NCBI GenBank assembly: GCA_030832825.1
Contig: JAURIJ010000017.1
Coordinates: 1 to 51,669 of the forward strand
DNA length: 51,669 nt
Source: Gammaproteobacteria bacterium
GTDB taxonomy: Bacteria; Pseudomonadota; Gammaproteobacteria; Pseudomonadales; Pseudohongiellaceae
Reading direction: 5' to 3'
This document shows positions 24,582 to 33,507 of the stretch, one piece after another; the first letter of the stretch is position 1; the number at the start of each line of letters is the position of its first letter. A model generated the notes under the pieces. That model was not told the DNA's origin, did no database searches, and saw only the letters and a program-made list of their open reading frames with translations. A program made the translations under genes and the position numbers.

Positions 24582-26003
24582 TCAGTCTTCGCGCAGGGCG
24601 CGTGCGAGGGCGTTGGAGAAAGGCTTCATGACATACTGCAGGAAAGTCCGTGAGCCCGACGCAATGAAAACTTCAGCTGGCATACCGGGTACCAGCGCCA
24701 GCTCGCCAAGTTGCTGCAACCCTTCCTCGGTCACTGCAACCCGGGCCAGGTAGAAGGGCATACCGGTGGTTTGATCTGCCATGGCATCGGCTGATACGCC
24801 CAGCACGGTGCCGAATATCGTCGGTACGCTGCTGCTGAAACTGGAGAACCGAATGGTCGCATGCTGGCCTGCCGCCACGCGATCGATGTCGGCGACGGAA
24901 ACACGGGCTTCAATGATCAATTCGTCGCTTTGCGGAACCACCTCCGCGATCGGGGCTCCAGGTCCAATCACTGCGCCTTCAGTGTGGTACTGCATGCCAG
25001 CCACGACGCCGCTGACCGGGGCGCGGATGACGGTGCGAGACAGAATGTCATCCAGTGCGATCATGCGCTCGCGAGCGTCCTTGAGTCGAGTCTGCGTCTC
25101 GCTGAGCATGGACGCCACCTCGGAATGCCACTCGTTCTGGATTTGAAGAATTTGCAACTGCGTCTCTCCGATCTGCATCTGCGTGGTGGAAATGGTGGCG
25201 ACAAGCTCCGCAGCCTCCCCCTGGTAGACGGCCAGATTGCGCTCCAGTTCGCGCAGACGCAGTTTGTCGGCGAAGCCTTCCTCCAGCAGCACGCGGACAT
25301 CGGCCAGTTCGGCGCCAAAGGACACCGACAATGCCTCTTTGCTTTGACGCATGGCCTCCAAGCCCACTAAGCGTGAACGCAGCTGCTCTATACGCTGCTC
25401 CAGCACCGCGCGACTGCCGTCCATGGTCGCTCTGCGTGTGGTGAAGACGTTGCGCTGCGCCTCGATCTCGGCCTGTGCGCTTACCCCCGAAGTTGACAGA
25501 CTCGCGGGAAATTGAATCTCTGCGGCGCCGTCGCGCTCCGCAAGCAGACGTGCTTCCAGTGCCGTCAGAGCGATCAGCTGGGCATTGTTGATTTCACGCT
25601 GGGCCTGGGCCTGCGTATCGTCAAGCACGAGCATCACCTCGTCAGCAGCCACGTGATCGCCATTCTGGACGCGAATTTCACGCACTATGCCCCCTTCCAG
25701 GTGTTGAATCAGTTTCTTGTAGGAGCGCACTGTGACGGCCCCGGGTGCATGGGCGGCCCCTTCGATCGGCGCGAGCGTCGACCATAGTCCGAACCCGCCA
25801 AACACGATCAGCAGCATCAAGGTGCCGATGCGTCGGGGGTGGTCGAGACTGGTTTCCAGCGCGCTGTCATACACGGGGCCGACCGCTTGCGCGGCTGTCT
25901 GCAGGGCGGGGAGATTCTCAGGATTGCGGGTGTTCTCTGTCACGTTCTCGGTCTCGCGTCCAATGTAGGAAAAGGGGTCAGGCCTGGGCAGCTTTGCGAG
26001 CAT
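24582..26003 (-). CDS. HlyD/PrtE-family type I secretion adaptor
   Basis: 473 residues from ATG 26003, overlapping the exporter gene by 26 bases; GTG 25943 would avoid the overlap. One membrane segment (about 58-78), then YKKLIQHLEGGIVREIRVQNGD quoted in part: LIQHLEGGIVREI, the lipoyl-type hairpin, a long coiled coil (150-330), and the beta-barrel part with TVIRAPVSGVVAGM and VPGMPAEVFIASGSRT. This is the PrtE/AprE subgroup pattern. It bridges the ABC exporter and TolC across the periplasm. Confidence 0.92.
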   Translation of the reverse strand: MLAKLPRPDPFSYIGRETENVTENTRNPENLPALQTAAQAVGPVYDSALETSLDHPRRIGTLMLLIVFGGFGLWSTLAPIEGAAHAPGAVTVRSYKKLIQHLEGGIVREIRVQNGDHVAADEVMLVLDDTQAQAQREINNAQLIALTALEARLLAERDGAAEIQFPASLSTSGVSAQAEIEAQRNVFTTRRATMDGSRAVLEQRIEQLRSRLVGLEAMRQSKEALSVSFGAELADVRVLLEEGFADKLRLRELERNLAVYQGEAAELVATISTTQMQIGETQLQILQIQNEWHSEVASMLSETQTRLKDARERMIALDDILSRTVIRAPVSGVVAGMQYHTEGAVIGPGAPIAEVVPQSDELIIEARVSVADIDRVAAGQHATIRFSSFSSSVPTIFGTVLGVSADAMADQTTGMPFYLARVAVTEEGLQQLGELALVPGMPAEVFIASGSRTFLQYVMKPFSNALARALRED

Positions 26004-27696
26004 CGGCCTGTGGCATCAAGGCAGCCAGTACCTGTTCTCGAGTGCCGATATTGACGGGAACCCCGTCCTTGAGCACCAGAATCTTGTCGACGACCATCAG
26101 CACCATCGTGCGGTGCGTGATGACGATGACCGTGCAGCCCTGCGCCTTGGCACGCTGGAGTGCGGCGACCAGTTCGCGTTCGCCCTGATCATCCAGGTTC
26201 GAATTCGGTTCATCCAGAATCAGCAGGCGAGGCTGACCGTAGAGCGCGCGCGCGAGTCCGATACGCTGGCGCTGTCCCCCGGACAGGATACCCCCGCTGC
26301 CGCCAATGGGGGTGTCATAGCCCTGTGGAAGGCGCAACACCAGTTCATGAACTCCGGCCATTTGCGCGGCAGACACAATTTTATCGGCATCGCGTTCGCC
26401 GAAGCGGCAGATGTTTTCAGCGATGGTCCCGTCGAACAGCTCGATGTCCTGGGGCAGATAACCGATGTGCGGGCCGAGCTTGAGCCGATCCCACGCGAAG
26501 ATGTCGGCCCCATCAAGGCGCACTTTCCCGCCACCTGTAGGCCAGAGTCCCAGCAGGGCACGTGCGAGGGTAGATTTGCCGGATGCGCTGGGCCCAATGA
26601 TGCCCAGCGATTCGCCCGCCTTGAGCTCGAAGGTCACGCCCTTGACCACTGGCGCTTTCGCGCCGGGCGGAGTGACAAAGATCTGCTCCACATACAGGTT
26701 GCCGTGCGGCGCCGGCAGCGACATGGTCTCTGCATCAAGCGGAACGCGCTCCAGCAACTGGCCGAGTCGATCGTACTGGGCACGTGCCAGCGAGAACCCT
26801 TTCCAGGTTCCAACCAGCATGTCAATCGGCGCCAGTGCTCGGCCGAGCAGCAGCGACCCCGCGATCATCATCCCTGGGGAGATGTCCTGACGCAGCGCCA
26901 ACAATGCTCCGAGGCCTAGAATCAAAGACTGCGTAATCACGCGGAAGGACTTGGACAGCGTGCTGAGAATTCCGGCCAGGCGACTGGCACTGGTTTGCAG
27001 CTGCAACACCTTGTCTGCACGAACCTGCTGCCGGCGGCGGATGTTCTCGAGCATTCCCATGGCCGAAATGACCTCGACATTGCGCATGCTGCCGTTGATC
27101 TGCCCGAGCACCCAGTTCGCTTCCGTGTTGGCATCCTTCAACTTGCTGGTGGTGACTTTTTCGGTAGTCCATGCCAGGCCGACCATGACGATGCCGGCGA
27201 CAATCGCGGTGATGCCAAACAGAGGATGAAAGAGGAACATCACGAGGACATAAATCGGGAACCATGGTGCATCGAAGAACGCAAAGAGGCCATTGCCTGT
27301 CATGAACTGGCGCAACTGTGACAAGTCGTTGCTTGGCTGCGAACCATTCGCTGCGCCTCCTGTGTAGAGCGACTGTTTGAACGAAGCATCGAAAACCCGG
27401 TCTCGCAGGTTCTGTTCAATCTTGTTGCCGGCACTGACCAGAATCATCGAGCGTACCCATTCGAAGCCACCGGAGGCGGACATCAGGAACACCATGATCA
27501 GCGTGAGCATCGCCAGCGTCGACTGACTGCCACTGGTGACCACGCGGTCATACACCAGCATCATGTACATGATTGGCACCAGCATCAGGATATTGATAGC
27601 GGCGCTGTAGATGCCTGCGAGGATGAAATATTGCCTGACGGCCTTGAAGCCCTCGCGCAATTCCGGGTAGGGGCTATTGTTCTTGGTCTGATTCAT
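25978..27696 (-). CDS. type I secretion ABC exporter, PrtD/AprD-like
   Basis: 572 residues. Membrane domain 20-300 with FFDAPWFPIYVLVMFLFHP, then ATPase: Walker A GPSASGKST (368-376), signature LSGGQ (471-475), Walker B LLILDEP (491-497) and a final switch ITHR. There is no N-terminal peptidase-like domain, which matches the PrtD/RsaD type that exports C-terminal-signal RTX and S-layer proteins. Likely substrates are the RTX proteins at 33813 and 43784. In Caulobacter, RsaD/E/F export the S-layer protein RsaA in the same way. Confidence 0.93.
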   Translation of the reverse strand: MNQTKNNSPYPELREGFKAVRQYFILAGIYSAAINILMLVPIMYMMLVYDRVVTSGSQSTLAMLTLIMVFLMSASGGFEWVRSMILVSAGNKIEQNLRDRVFDASFKQSLYTGGAANGSQPSNDLSQLRQFMTGNGLFAFFDAPWFPIYVLVMFLFHPLFGITAIVAGIVMVGLAWTTEKVTTSKLKDANTEANWVLGQINGSMRNVEVISAMGMLENIRRRQQVRADKVLQLQTSASRLAGILSTLSKSFRVITQSLILGLGALLALRQDISPGMMIAGSLLLGRALAPIDMLVGTWKGFSLARAQYDRLGQLLERVPLDAETMSLPAPHGNLYVEQIFVTPPGAKAPVVKGVTFELKAGESLGIIGPSASGKSTLARALLGLWPTGGGKVRLDGADIFAWDRLKLGPHIGYLPQDIELFDGTIAENICRFGERDADKIVSAAQMAGVHELVLRLPQGYDTPIGGSGGILSGGQRQRIGLARALYGQPRLLILDEPNSNLDDQGERELVAALQRAKAQGCTVIVITHRTMVLMVVDKILVLKDGVPVNIGTREQVLAALMPQADARKAAQA

Positions 27697-27773
27697 GGTG
27701 TTTCGGCTGCTTGTTGTTCAAGTTGAATGTGATTGGGTAAACGTCGATGCATTTCAAGTCTGCCTTTACTCTT

Positions 27774-27809
27774 CGCCTGCGCAGCGCCTCGGCAGTCGCT
27801 GCGCAGGCG
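27774..27809. terminator. strong hairpin between crp-like gene and the exporter
   Basis: Perfect 13-bp arms CGCCTGCGCAGCG (27774-27786) and CGCTGCGCAGGCG (27797-27809), 10-nt loop, 8 bases past the stop of the crp-like gene. No T-run on either strand, so it could be a partial terminator or processing site that sets the ratio between regulator and exporter messages. Confidence 0.6.
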
Positions 27810-27817
27810 GATCGGTG

Positions 27818-28507
27818 TCACAGGGATTGGCCGCCCTGAGCCAACTCGCGCAAAGCGCGCGGGTCGCTGATCTGCAGTGTGCCTGCGCCATCGCGTCTGA
27901 CGATCTGACGAGTCTGCAAGGCCTGGAAAACCCGCGTCACTGTCTCGCGGCTCAGGTTCAGCATGATCGCGATTTCCATGTGTGTCGGTGGGTTCTGAAT
28001 GACCACGGGCTCCGCTTGTGCATCCCTGACCAGCATCCACAATTGGCAACATACACGCTGGCCGATGTCGGGCAATCCCAGCAGCGAGCGCTGTCGTGTC
28101 AACTGCCGCAGCCGGAATGCCAGCCGCTCTGTCATGACTCGAAACAGATGCGGATGAGTCAGCATGATTGCGCGCAGACTCGCCATCGGTACCATCACAG
28201 TCACCACGGCGGTGAGAGCGATTACGAATTCAGGTTGGGGGCCATTGTCAAACATTCCCACCTCTCCGCAGAAATCGCCCGGCTCCACGAAGTACAGACC
28301 CACTTCACGACCGTCAATGGTGAAATCGACGCCCTGCAGTCTTCCCTCGAAAAGGAAACACACGCAGTCCTCGTGCACCCCTGCGTTCATGACAACTCCG
28401 CGACGCGCGAACTTGCGCATGCTGGTGAGCGCGGCCAACTGAGTAAGAATCTCGTAAGGCAAAGGCTTGAGGACAGGAAAAGTGCTTAACAGCTCTGGGG
28501 TTACCAC
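27818..28507 (-). CDS. Crp/Fnr-family transcription regulator
   Basis: 229 residues from GTG 28507; no clear ribosome site. Cyclic-nucleotide-binding fold 10-125, long dimer helix 130-145, winged helix with recognition helix LSRETVTRVFQAL (S186-R192). SRETVxR is identical to E. coli CRP at the DNA-contacting residues, so it should bind TGTGA-N6-TCACA. The phosphate cassette GEVGMF (81-86) keeps the Gly-Glu, but the CRP Arg-Ser pair that holds the cAMP phosphate is replaced by PEFV (92-95). No FNR-type cysteine cluster. It sits between two operons that both carry such sites or follow it. Confidence 0.9.
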   Translation of the reverse strand: MVTPELLSTFPVLKPLPYEILTQLAALTSMRKFARRGVVMNAGVHEDCVCFLFEGRLQGVDFTIDGREVGLYFVEPGDFCGEVGMFDNGPQPEFVIALTAVVTVMVPMASLRAIMLTHPHLFRVMTERLAFRLRQLTRQRSLLGLPDIGQRVCCQLWMLVRDAQAEPVVIQNPPTHMEIAIMLNLSRETVTRVFQALQTRQIVRRDGAGTLQISDPRALRELAQGGQSL

Positions 28508-28700
28508 GGTTGTTGTAAAGTCCCTGATGGCTGGTTTCAGCGGTGCCGGGGCATTATAGGAGCTTGACCCTCAATAGCAAACGCCGGGAAATATCATCGG
28601 TGTGACTCGGGTCACATGACTTGCAATTGGCATGGATTATCTTGCAACGCAGTCAAAGAGTGCCAGTAATCCGATCTCGGAATCTGGCTGGGAAACCGCC
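28508..28700. promoter_or_regulatory. crp-like / fecR divergent intergenic region
   Basis: 193 bases between divergent genes. It holds the CRP-type site at 28601-28616 and a -10-like hexamer at 28638-28643 facing fecR. The mirrored position towards the regulator gene has only a poor hexamer. Confidence 0.7.
28601..28616 (+). promoter_or_regulatory. CRP-type operator before the fecR operon (class II geometry)
   Basis: TGTGACTCGGGTCACA, a full match to TGTGA-N6-TCACA with a sixth symmetric base on each side. TATCTT at 28638-28643 would be the -10 element, giving a start at 28650 and placing the site centre at -41.5, the class II CRP position. This favours GTG 28701 over ATG 28632 as the fecR start. 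Confidence 0.82.
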
Positions 28701-30077
28701 GTGAAGACCTTCCTTCAATCGCTCGTCATTGCGACATCGCTCTGCCTCTCAGGCACCGCTGCTCTTGCGCAGGAAGCCGCACCAGCGGGCATCGTGAGCC
28801 TGGTGCTCGGCAAGGCCTGGCTGCATTCTGCTGGCAGCGCGCGGCAGCCCCTTCACGCAGGTGCCGTGGTGCGTGTTAGTGACCGCATTTCTACAGAATC
28901 TAACGGTCATGTGCATATTCGGTTTATCGACGATGCGTTGCTCAGCGTGCGGCCCGACAGCGAGCTCGAGGTTCAGCGCTACGATTTTGACCGCGATGAT
29001 CCGGCCAGCGTGTCCATTAAACTCAACTTGGTGGAAGGTGTGACACGCAGTATTTCCGGCGAGGGCGCCCACGTGGCACGGGAACGTTTCCGTCTGAACA
29101 CGCCCATCGCAGCCATCGGCGTGCGGGGTACGGATTTCGCAGTCAGTGCCACTGAGGGGTCGGTGCGTGCGCTGGTGAACGAGGGAGCTATCGTCGTGGC
29201 CCCGTTCTCCCGCGACTGTCTTGTTGATACCTTCGGGCCTTGCTCCGCCAATGCCGTGGAGCTGTCGCAGAGCAATGTGCAGATGGTGGCAATCGATCGC
29301 TCGCAGCCCTTGCCGCGCCTGCTCCCGGCTACGGACGAGCGCGGTGCGTTGAACGGGGACCTGGTGGCTGCCGGCAACGAACGTGTCGATGCCGGGGACA
29401 AGGCCACGGGAACAGAAGTCTACCTGGAAACGGTCACCTCCCGCCGGGTCACGGATGTGGCGAATAACGTGGTTGCTTCGCCGGTGCTGCGTCCGCAGAC
29501 GCCGATGACTCCTCCTGCGATAAAGCCTGTCGATTTCACGCCCGCAGCCTCGCTGGCAACGACGGAGGTGCTCGCGCGCAATCTGGTCTGGGGGCGCTGG
29601 GATGGCCGTGACGACATGGGTGCCCAGGAGCGGCTTACGCAGACCTATGCCCAGGCGAGTACAGGGCGGGACATCACCGTGGGTAATGACAATTACGGGC
29701 TATTCCGCGACGGTAAGGGCAGCACGCAGATCAAGCCAGAGCATGCCGTCGTCAGTTTCGCCCTGCAGAGTGCGCAGGCTTTCTATCACTCAAGCTCTGG
29801 CGTGCTGGCGCTGCAGGTCAATGGTGGCAGCCTGCGCATTGACTTCAATGAGCGTCGCTTCGCCACCGAGCTCGGCCTCAGCCATGCCAGCACCGGCGTC
29901 ATCCTGTTTACTGCTGCTGGCCGCATTTTCGACGCCGGCAATTTCTACGACAATTCTGACACCCAAGCGATGGCTGGTGCCGTCAGTCTGACGGGCTCGG
30001 AGGCCGGCTATTTCTTCGAAAAGCAATTGGATGCCGGTGCAAGCTTGAAGGGCCTGACCCTCTGGGATGCGCAGTAA
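28701..30077 (+). CDS. secreted FecR-domain protein
   Basis: 458 residues from GTG 28701, which gives a proper signal peptide (MKTFLQSLVIATSLCLSG, cleavage near ALAQ). ATG 28632 lies upstream of the predicted transcription start. FecR domain about 30-170: GKAWLHSAGSARQPLHAGAVV, DALLSVRPDSELEVQRYDFD, FRLNTPIAAIGVRGTDFAV. The rest (250-458) is of unknown fold. Unlike FecR anti-sigma regulators there is no internal membrane helix and no sigma-factor gene nearby. It is coupled by TAATG to the cyclase, suggesting a periplasmic partner or sensor for it (inference). Confidence 0.85.
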   Translation: MKTFLQSLVIATSLCLSGTAALAQEAAPAGIVSLVLGKAWLHSAGSARQPLHAGAVVRVSDRISTESNGHVHIRFIDDALLSVRPDSELEVQRYDFDRDDPASVSIKLNLVEGVTRSISGEGAHVARERFRLNTPIAAIGVRGTDFAVSATEGSVRALVNEGAIVVAPFSRDCLVDTFGPCSANAVELSQSNVQMVAIDRSQPLPRLLPATDERGALNGDLVAAGNERVDAGDKATGTEVYLETVTSRRVTDVANNVVASPVLRPQTPMTPPAIKPVDFTPAASLATTEVLARNLVWGRWDGRDDMGAQERLTQTYAQASTGRDITVGNDNYGLFRDGKGSTQIKPEHAVVSFALQSAQAFYHSSSGVLALQVNGGSLRIDFNERRFATELGLSHASTGVILFTAAGRIFDAGNFYDNSDTQAMAGAVSLTGSEAGYFFEKQLDAGASLKGLTLWDAQ

Positions 30078-32080
30078 TGTCGGCAACGCGCCCCGCAGTC
30101 CTCCATCAGAATCGTGCCATCAGGTACCTGCTCGGCTTGCCGCCTGCCAAAGCGCGACTCTTGCTCCTGGCGATGGCGGGGCTTGTGACGAATGCCCTGC
30201 TCACGCTGTTTTCCCCCGCATTGACGACGCTGGAAGAGAATCTGGGGGCGCTGGGCTGGACGCTTCGCCCTGACCTCAACGCCGAGCAGCGCATCACCAT
30301 CGTTGCTATCGACGAGAAGAGCATTGCACAGGAAGGCCCATGGCCTTGGCGCAGGGAGACCATGGCGCGGCTGGTCACGGCGCTGACCTCCGCCGGCGTG
30401 CAGCTGCAGCTTCACGATATTGTGTATCCCGAGCCTCAGGCAGGTGATGAGCAGTTCCTGTCTGCCCTGCAATCCGCTCCCGGCGTCGTGCTTGCCCAGG
30501 TGCCCGTGCTGCAGCCTGGCCAGGACGTGCGAACGGGCGTCATGACACACCCTCTAACGGGGATCGCCTGCGATGAAGGACTGCCTGTGGCGTCTGGGTA
30601 CGTCGCTAATGCAAGCACATTCGCATCGATTGCTACAGGGCATATCGCGCCGATCGTCGCTGCCGATGGTGCCATTCGAGAGGTCGCGGCCGCTGTATGT
30701 CTTGACGGTGTAGCGTATCCTGCACTGCCTGTCAGTGCCTTCCTGCAGGCCATCAAGTCACCCACCTGGGGTGCATCCGTAGAGCAGGTCACTGGCTGGT
30801 TCGGCCCCGCCCGGCAGATGACGCTGAACGCCTATCCTGGCCTGCGTATTCCTCTGGATCGCAATGGCAGCTTGCGAATCTCTTATCGCAGCGCGCCGGA
30901 AGCCTATCAAGCGGTATCGGCTGCCGATGTGCTCAATGGCAGTGTTGATCTGTCGATGTTGGCAAACACTTGGGTTTTGGTGGGTGCAACTGCCTTCGGC
31001 ATCGGGGATATCGTTCCCACTCCCTACAGTGGCGCCACGCCTGGCGTGGAATTGCAGGCGCGCATGATGAGCAGTCTTCTTGACGCCGATGTGCCATACA
31101 CGCCGCGAGTGGCGCCATGGTTGCTGGCCGGTGTCTGCCTGGTATTCGCCGGCGTGCTATTTCTTCTGGCCAGCTACCGCGAACGTTTCGCAGGCGCTGG
31201 GCTCCCCCTCGCTGGGCTCATCCTGCCAGTGCTGGCGCTGGCGTTGCATATTCAATGGCTCGCCTCCGGCAACGTGTGGCTGGGGTGGGTAGCCCCAGCG
31301 CTCTACGGTCTTGCAGGCGCAAGTCTGCTTATGCTGCTGGAGCAGGCGCGCGTGCGGCATGAGCGCAGCAGGGTGTTCAGCCACCTGAACAGCTACCTGC
31401 CGGCGGATGTGGCCCATGAAATCGCCTTTAGTCTTCCCAGCTCAAATGTGAATGCACGACGTAGTGATGTCACTCTGCTAAGTGCAGATCTACGCAATTT
31501 TTCAGCTTTCAGTGAGGCGCGGCCGCCGGAAGAGTCTGCAGCACTACTTCATTTTTTCTTTGTTCGTGCCGCTGAAATTGTCGAGGCCCATGGTGGGCGC
31601 ATACATGAATTCAAAGGGGATGCGCTGCTCGCCGTCTGGGATGGCCACGGCGAGGCTCCGGGCTTGAAGGCGTTGCGCGCGGCGCAGCAGATGCAGGCGC
31701 TGATCGAGGGCGAGATGCTGCCCCAACATCCGCCGGCTGGTCTCGAACCCCTCGCTATTGGCATCGGCATCGAGCAAGGGCCGGTGCTGATCGGCTCCAT
31801 CGGGCCTGCGCATCGACGAACGCACACCATGTTGGGTGACACAGTCACCATTACTTTGAGGATCCAGGAGATGACCGCCGAGTTGGCGCAGCCAATCCTG
31901 CTGGGCGAGTGTGTTGCGAGGCAACTGACTGGCGAGAAGTTGGATTCCCAGGGTAGCTACCTCCTGTCAGGACTGCGCAATCCCCACGTGTTGTTCGCTC
32001 CTTTTCTCATTCCGGTTACCGGGCGTCGTCAGCGTACGGATGCCGTCCCGCTGTCGGTCATCACCGGCGGTCGTCGCTGA
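30077..32080 (+). CDS. CHASE2-domain class III adenylate/guanylate cyclase
   Basis: 667 residues from ATG 30077. N-terminal membrane helix (28-48), periplasmic CHASE2 domain (about 55-335: TIVAIDEKSIAQEGPWPWRR; WVLVGATAFGIGDIVPTP), three membrane helices (about 343-425), then a cytoplasmic cyclase domain. The metal-binding Asp residues are D471 (LSADLRNF) and D515 (FKGDALLAVW); the Lys of FKGD and Asp of LGDTV suit ATP. The usual transition-state Asn is Thr (T591 in GDTVTITLR), while Arg 595 is kept, so activity may be low or altered. Likely makes cAMP on an envelope signal; a Crp-family gene is next door. Confidence 0.92.
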   Translation: MSATRPAVLHQNRAIRYLLGLPPAKARLLLLAMAGLVTNALLTLFSPALTTLEENLGALGWTLRPDLNAEQRITIVAIDEKSIAQEGPWPWRRETMARLVTALTSAGVQLQLHDIVYPEPQAGDEQFLSALQSAPGVVLAQVPVLQPGQDVRTGVMTHPLTGIACDEGLPVASGYVANASTFASIATGHIAPIVAADGAIREVAAAVCLDGVAYPALPVSAFLQAIKSPTWGASVEQVTGWFGPARQMTLNAYPGLRIPLDRNGSLRISYRSAPEAYQAVSAADVLNGSVDLSMLANTWVLVGATAFGIGDIVPTPYSGATPGVELQARMMSSLLDADVPYTPRVAPWLLAGVCLVFAGVLFLLASYRERFAGAGLPLAGLILPVLALALHIQWLASGNVWLGWVAPALYGLAGASLLMLLEQARVRHERSRVFSHLNSYLPADVAHEIAFSLPSSNVNARRSDVTLLSADLRNFSAFSEARPPEESAALLHFFFVRAAEIVEAHGGRIHEFKGDALLAVWDGHGEAPGLKALRAAQQMQALIEGEMLPQHPPAGLEPLAIGIGIEQGPVLIGSIGPAHRRTHTMLGDTVTITLRIQEMTAELAQPILLGECVARQLTGEKLDSQGSYLLSGLRNPHVLFAPFLIPVTGRRQRTDAVPLSVITGGRR

Positions 32081-32199
32081 GCGTCGTGCCCCGATTCCGC
32101 TGGTTGCCAGCCTTCCTCAGCTTCACGATAATCCGCGACATTTCCACACGCCGACATCGGCTCAGTCTGGTCTGTTACGATCTCCGATATCGAGGCTCT

Positions 32200-33507
32200 A
32201 TGCGCAAGACAGTCTCTGCGCTCATATTCCTGTTGTCCTCCTCGGCGCAAGCCTGTCCGAATCTGAGTGCCTTTTATCTGGCTGAGCAAAGCCCGGCGTC
32301 CCAGTCAGCGCTGGCAGCGCAGCTGGCTCCCCTCATGTCGCAATGTCTGCAGAGCGCAGAGTTCTTTGCCCTTATTGGCGCGGCGCAGATGGAGTCAGGC
32401 GACCTGACGACAGCGCTGGAGTCGCTCGAGCGCGCCTTGTTGCTGGACCCAGGCAACGGCGCTGCGCAGATTGACTATGCCCAGGCCTTGTATCTGCAAG
32501 GACAATTGTTCTCGGCCCTGGATCTGAATCGACAGATTCTGGCCCGAACCGACCTGCCCCCGGAGATTGAAGCACTAGTGCGTCAGCGTGATCAGCTCTG
32601 GCAGGCAAGCACTCGACAAACGGGGTTCCAGCTGGATGCACTGGTGGGCTATGACGACAACCTCAACGGAGCGCCGGACCCTTCTCAGATAACACTCACG
32701 CTCTCCGGCGAGCCGATCATCCTCGCGCTCAATCCTGAATTTCAGGCAATCGGCGGGCGTTACCTAAATCTGCGTGGCGGTGCGACCCACCAACAGCTTG
32801 GCGCCGGGCATCGGCACAATGCCAGCGTGGACGTAAGAGGCCGTCTAAGCCAGGACAGTGGCTCCGATCTATTGCAATTGCAAAGCCGTTACGAATTTCT
32901 TCGGCCTCGACGCAACAGCAGCTGGCTGGCCAGTATTGCTGCCGGCCAATTGTTTTTTGGAGGCAATGCTCTTTACGCCGCGTCCGAGGCACTGTTTCGC
33001 TATAGTCAGCCTTTCGGCCAGGCCTGCGGGCGTCGCTTCGACCTCACCTTGCAACATCAGCATTTCCACGGACAGCGCAATCTGAATTCCCTGGAGGCAA
33101 GACTGGCGGCAGGTCTCGAATGTCAGGTGGAGCTCGCAGGAATACCCTCTGTGCTCGATCTGGAGTTCGGTCTATTGTCGAATACCGCGCTGAGCAGTGG
33201 TCGACCGGGCGGGCATCGTCGTGGATGGCAGGTGAACGCCGACTGGCAATGGCCTGTGTCACGGGGCCTTGTTCGCAGTCAGATGAACTACACGCGGCTG
33301 CAGGATCAGACTGGGTACAGTCCTTTGCTTGCCAATGGAGTCGACCGCTGGCTGGAGCGCAGCTACCTTTTGATGCAGTACCAGCGGCCAGTGCAACCGG
33401 GCATGACCTTCTTGGCCAGCTTCTATCATCAGTATCAGCGCAGCAATATTGCGCTGTTCGACACCCTCGACAGTTCCCTCGAATTCGGGCTTAGCTTCGC
33501 CTTTTGA
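32200..33507 (+). CDS. TPR and beta-barrel outer membrane protein (SlipAM-like)
   Basis: 435 residues from ATG 32200 behind GAGG; this start gives a signal peptide (MRKTVSALIFLLSSSAQA). Residues 50-125 are TPR-like (SGDLTTALESLERALLLDPG, LYLQGQLFSALDLNRQIL). From about 145 alternating strands form a barrel that ends in LEFGLSFAF, the C-terminal Phe needed for barrel insertion. This resembles the surface lipoprotein assembly modifier family. It may help surface placement or anchoring of the secreted layer protein (inference). Confidence 0.75.
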   Translation: MRKTVSALIFLLSSSAQACPNLSAFYLAEQSPASQSALAAQLAPLMSQCLQSAEFFALIGAAQMESGDLTTALESLERALLLDPGNGAAQIDYAQALYLQGQLFSALDLNRQILARTDLPPEIEALVRQRDQLWQASTRQTGFQLDALVGYDDNLNGAPDPSQITLTLSGEPIILALNPEFQAIGGRYLNLRGGATHQQLGAGHRHNASVDVRGRLSQDSGSDLLQLQSRYEFLRPRRNSSWLASIAAGQLFFGGNALYAASEALFRYSQPFGQACGRRFDLTLQHQHFHGQRNLNSLEARLAAGLECQVELAGIPSVLDLEFGLLSNTALSSGRPGGHRRGWQVNADWQWPVSRGLVRSQMNYTRLQDQTGYSPLLANGVDRWLERSYLLMQYQRPVQPGMTFLASFYHQYQRSNIALFDTLDSSLEFGLSFAF

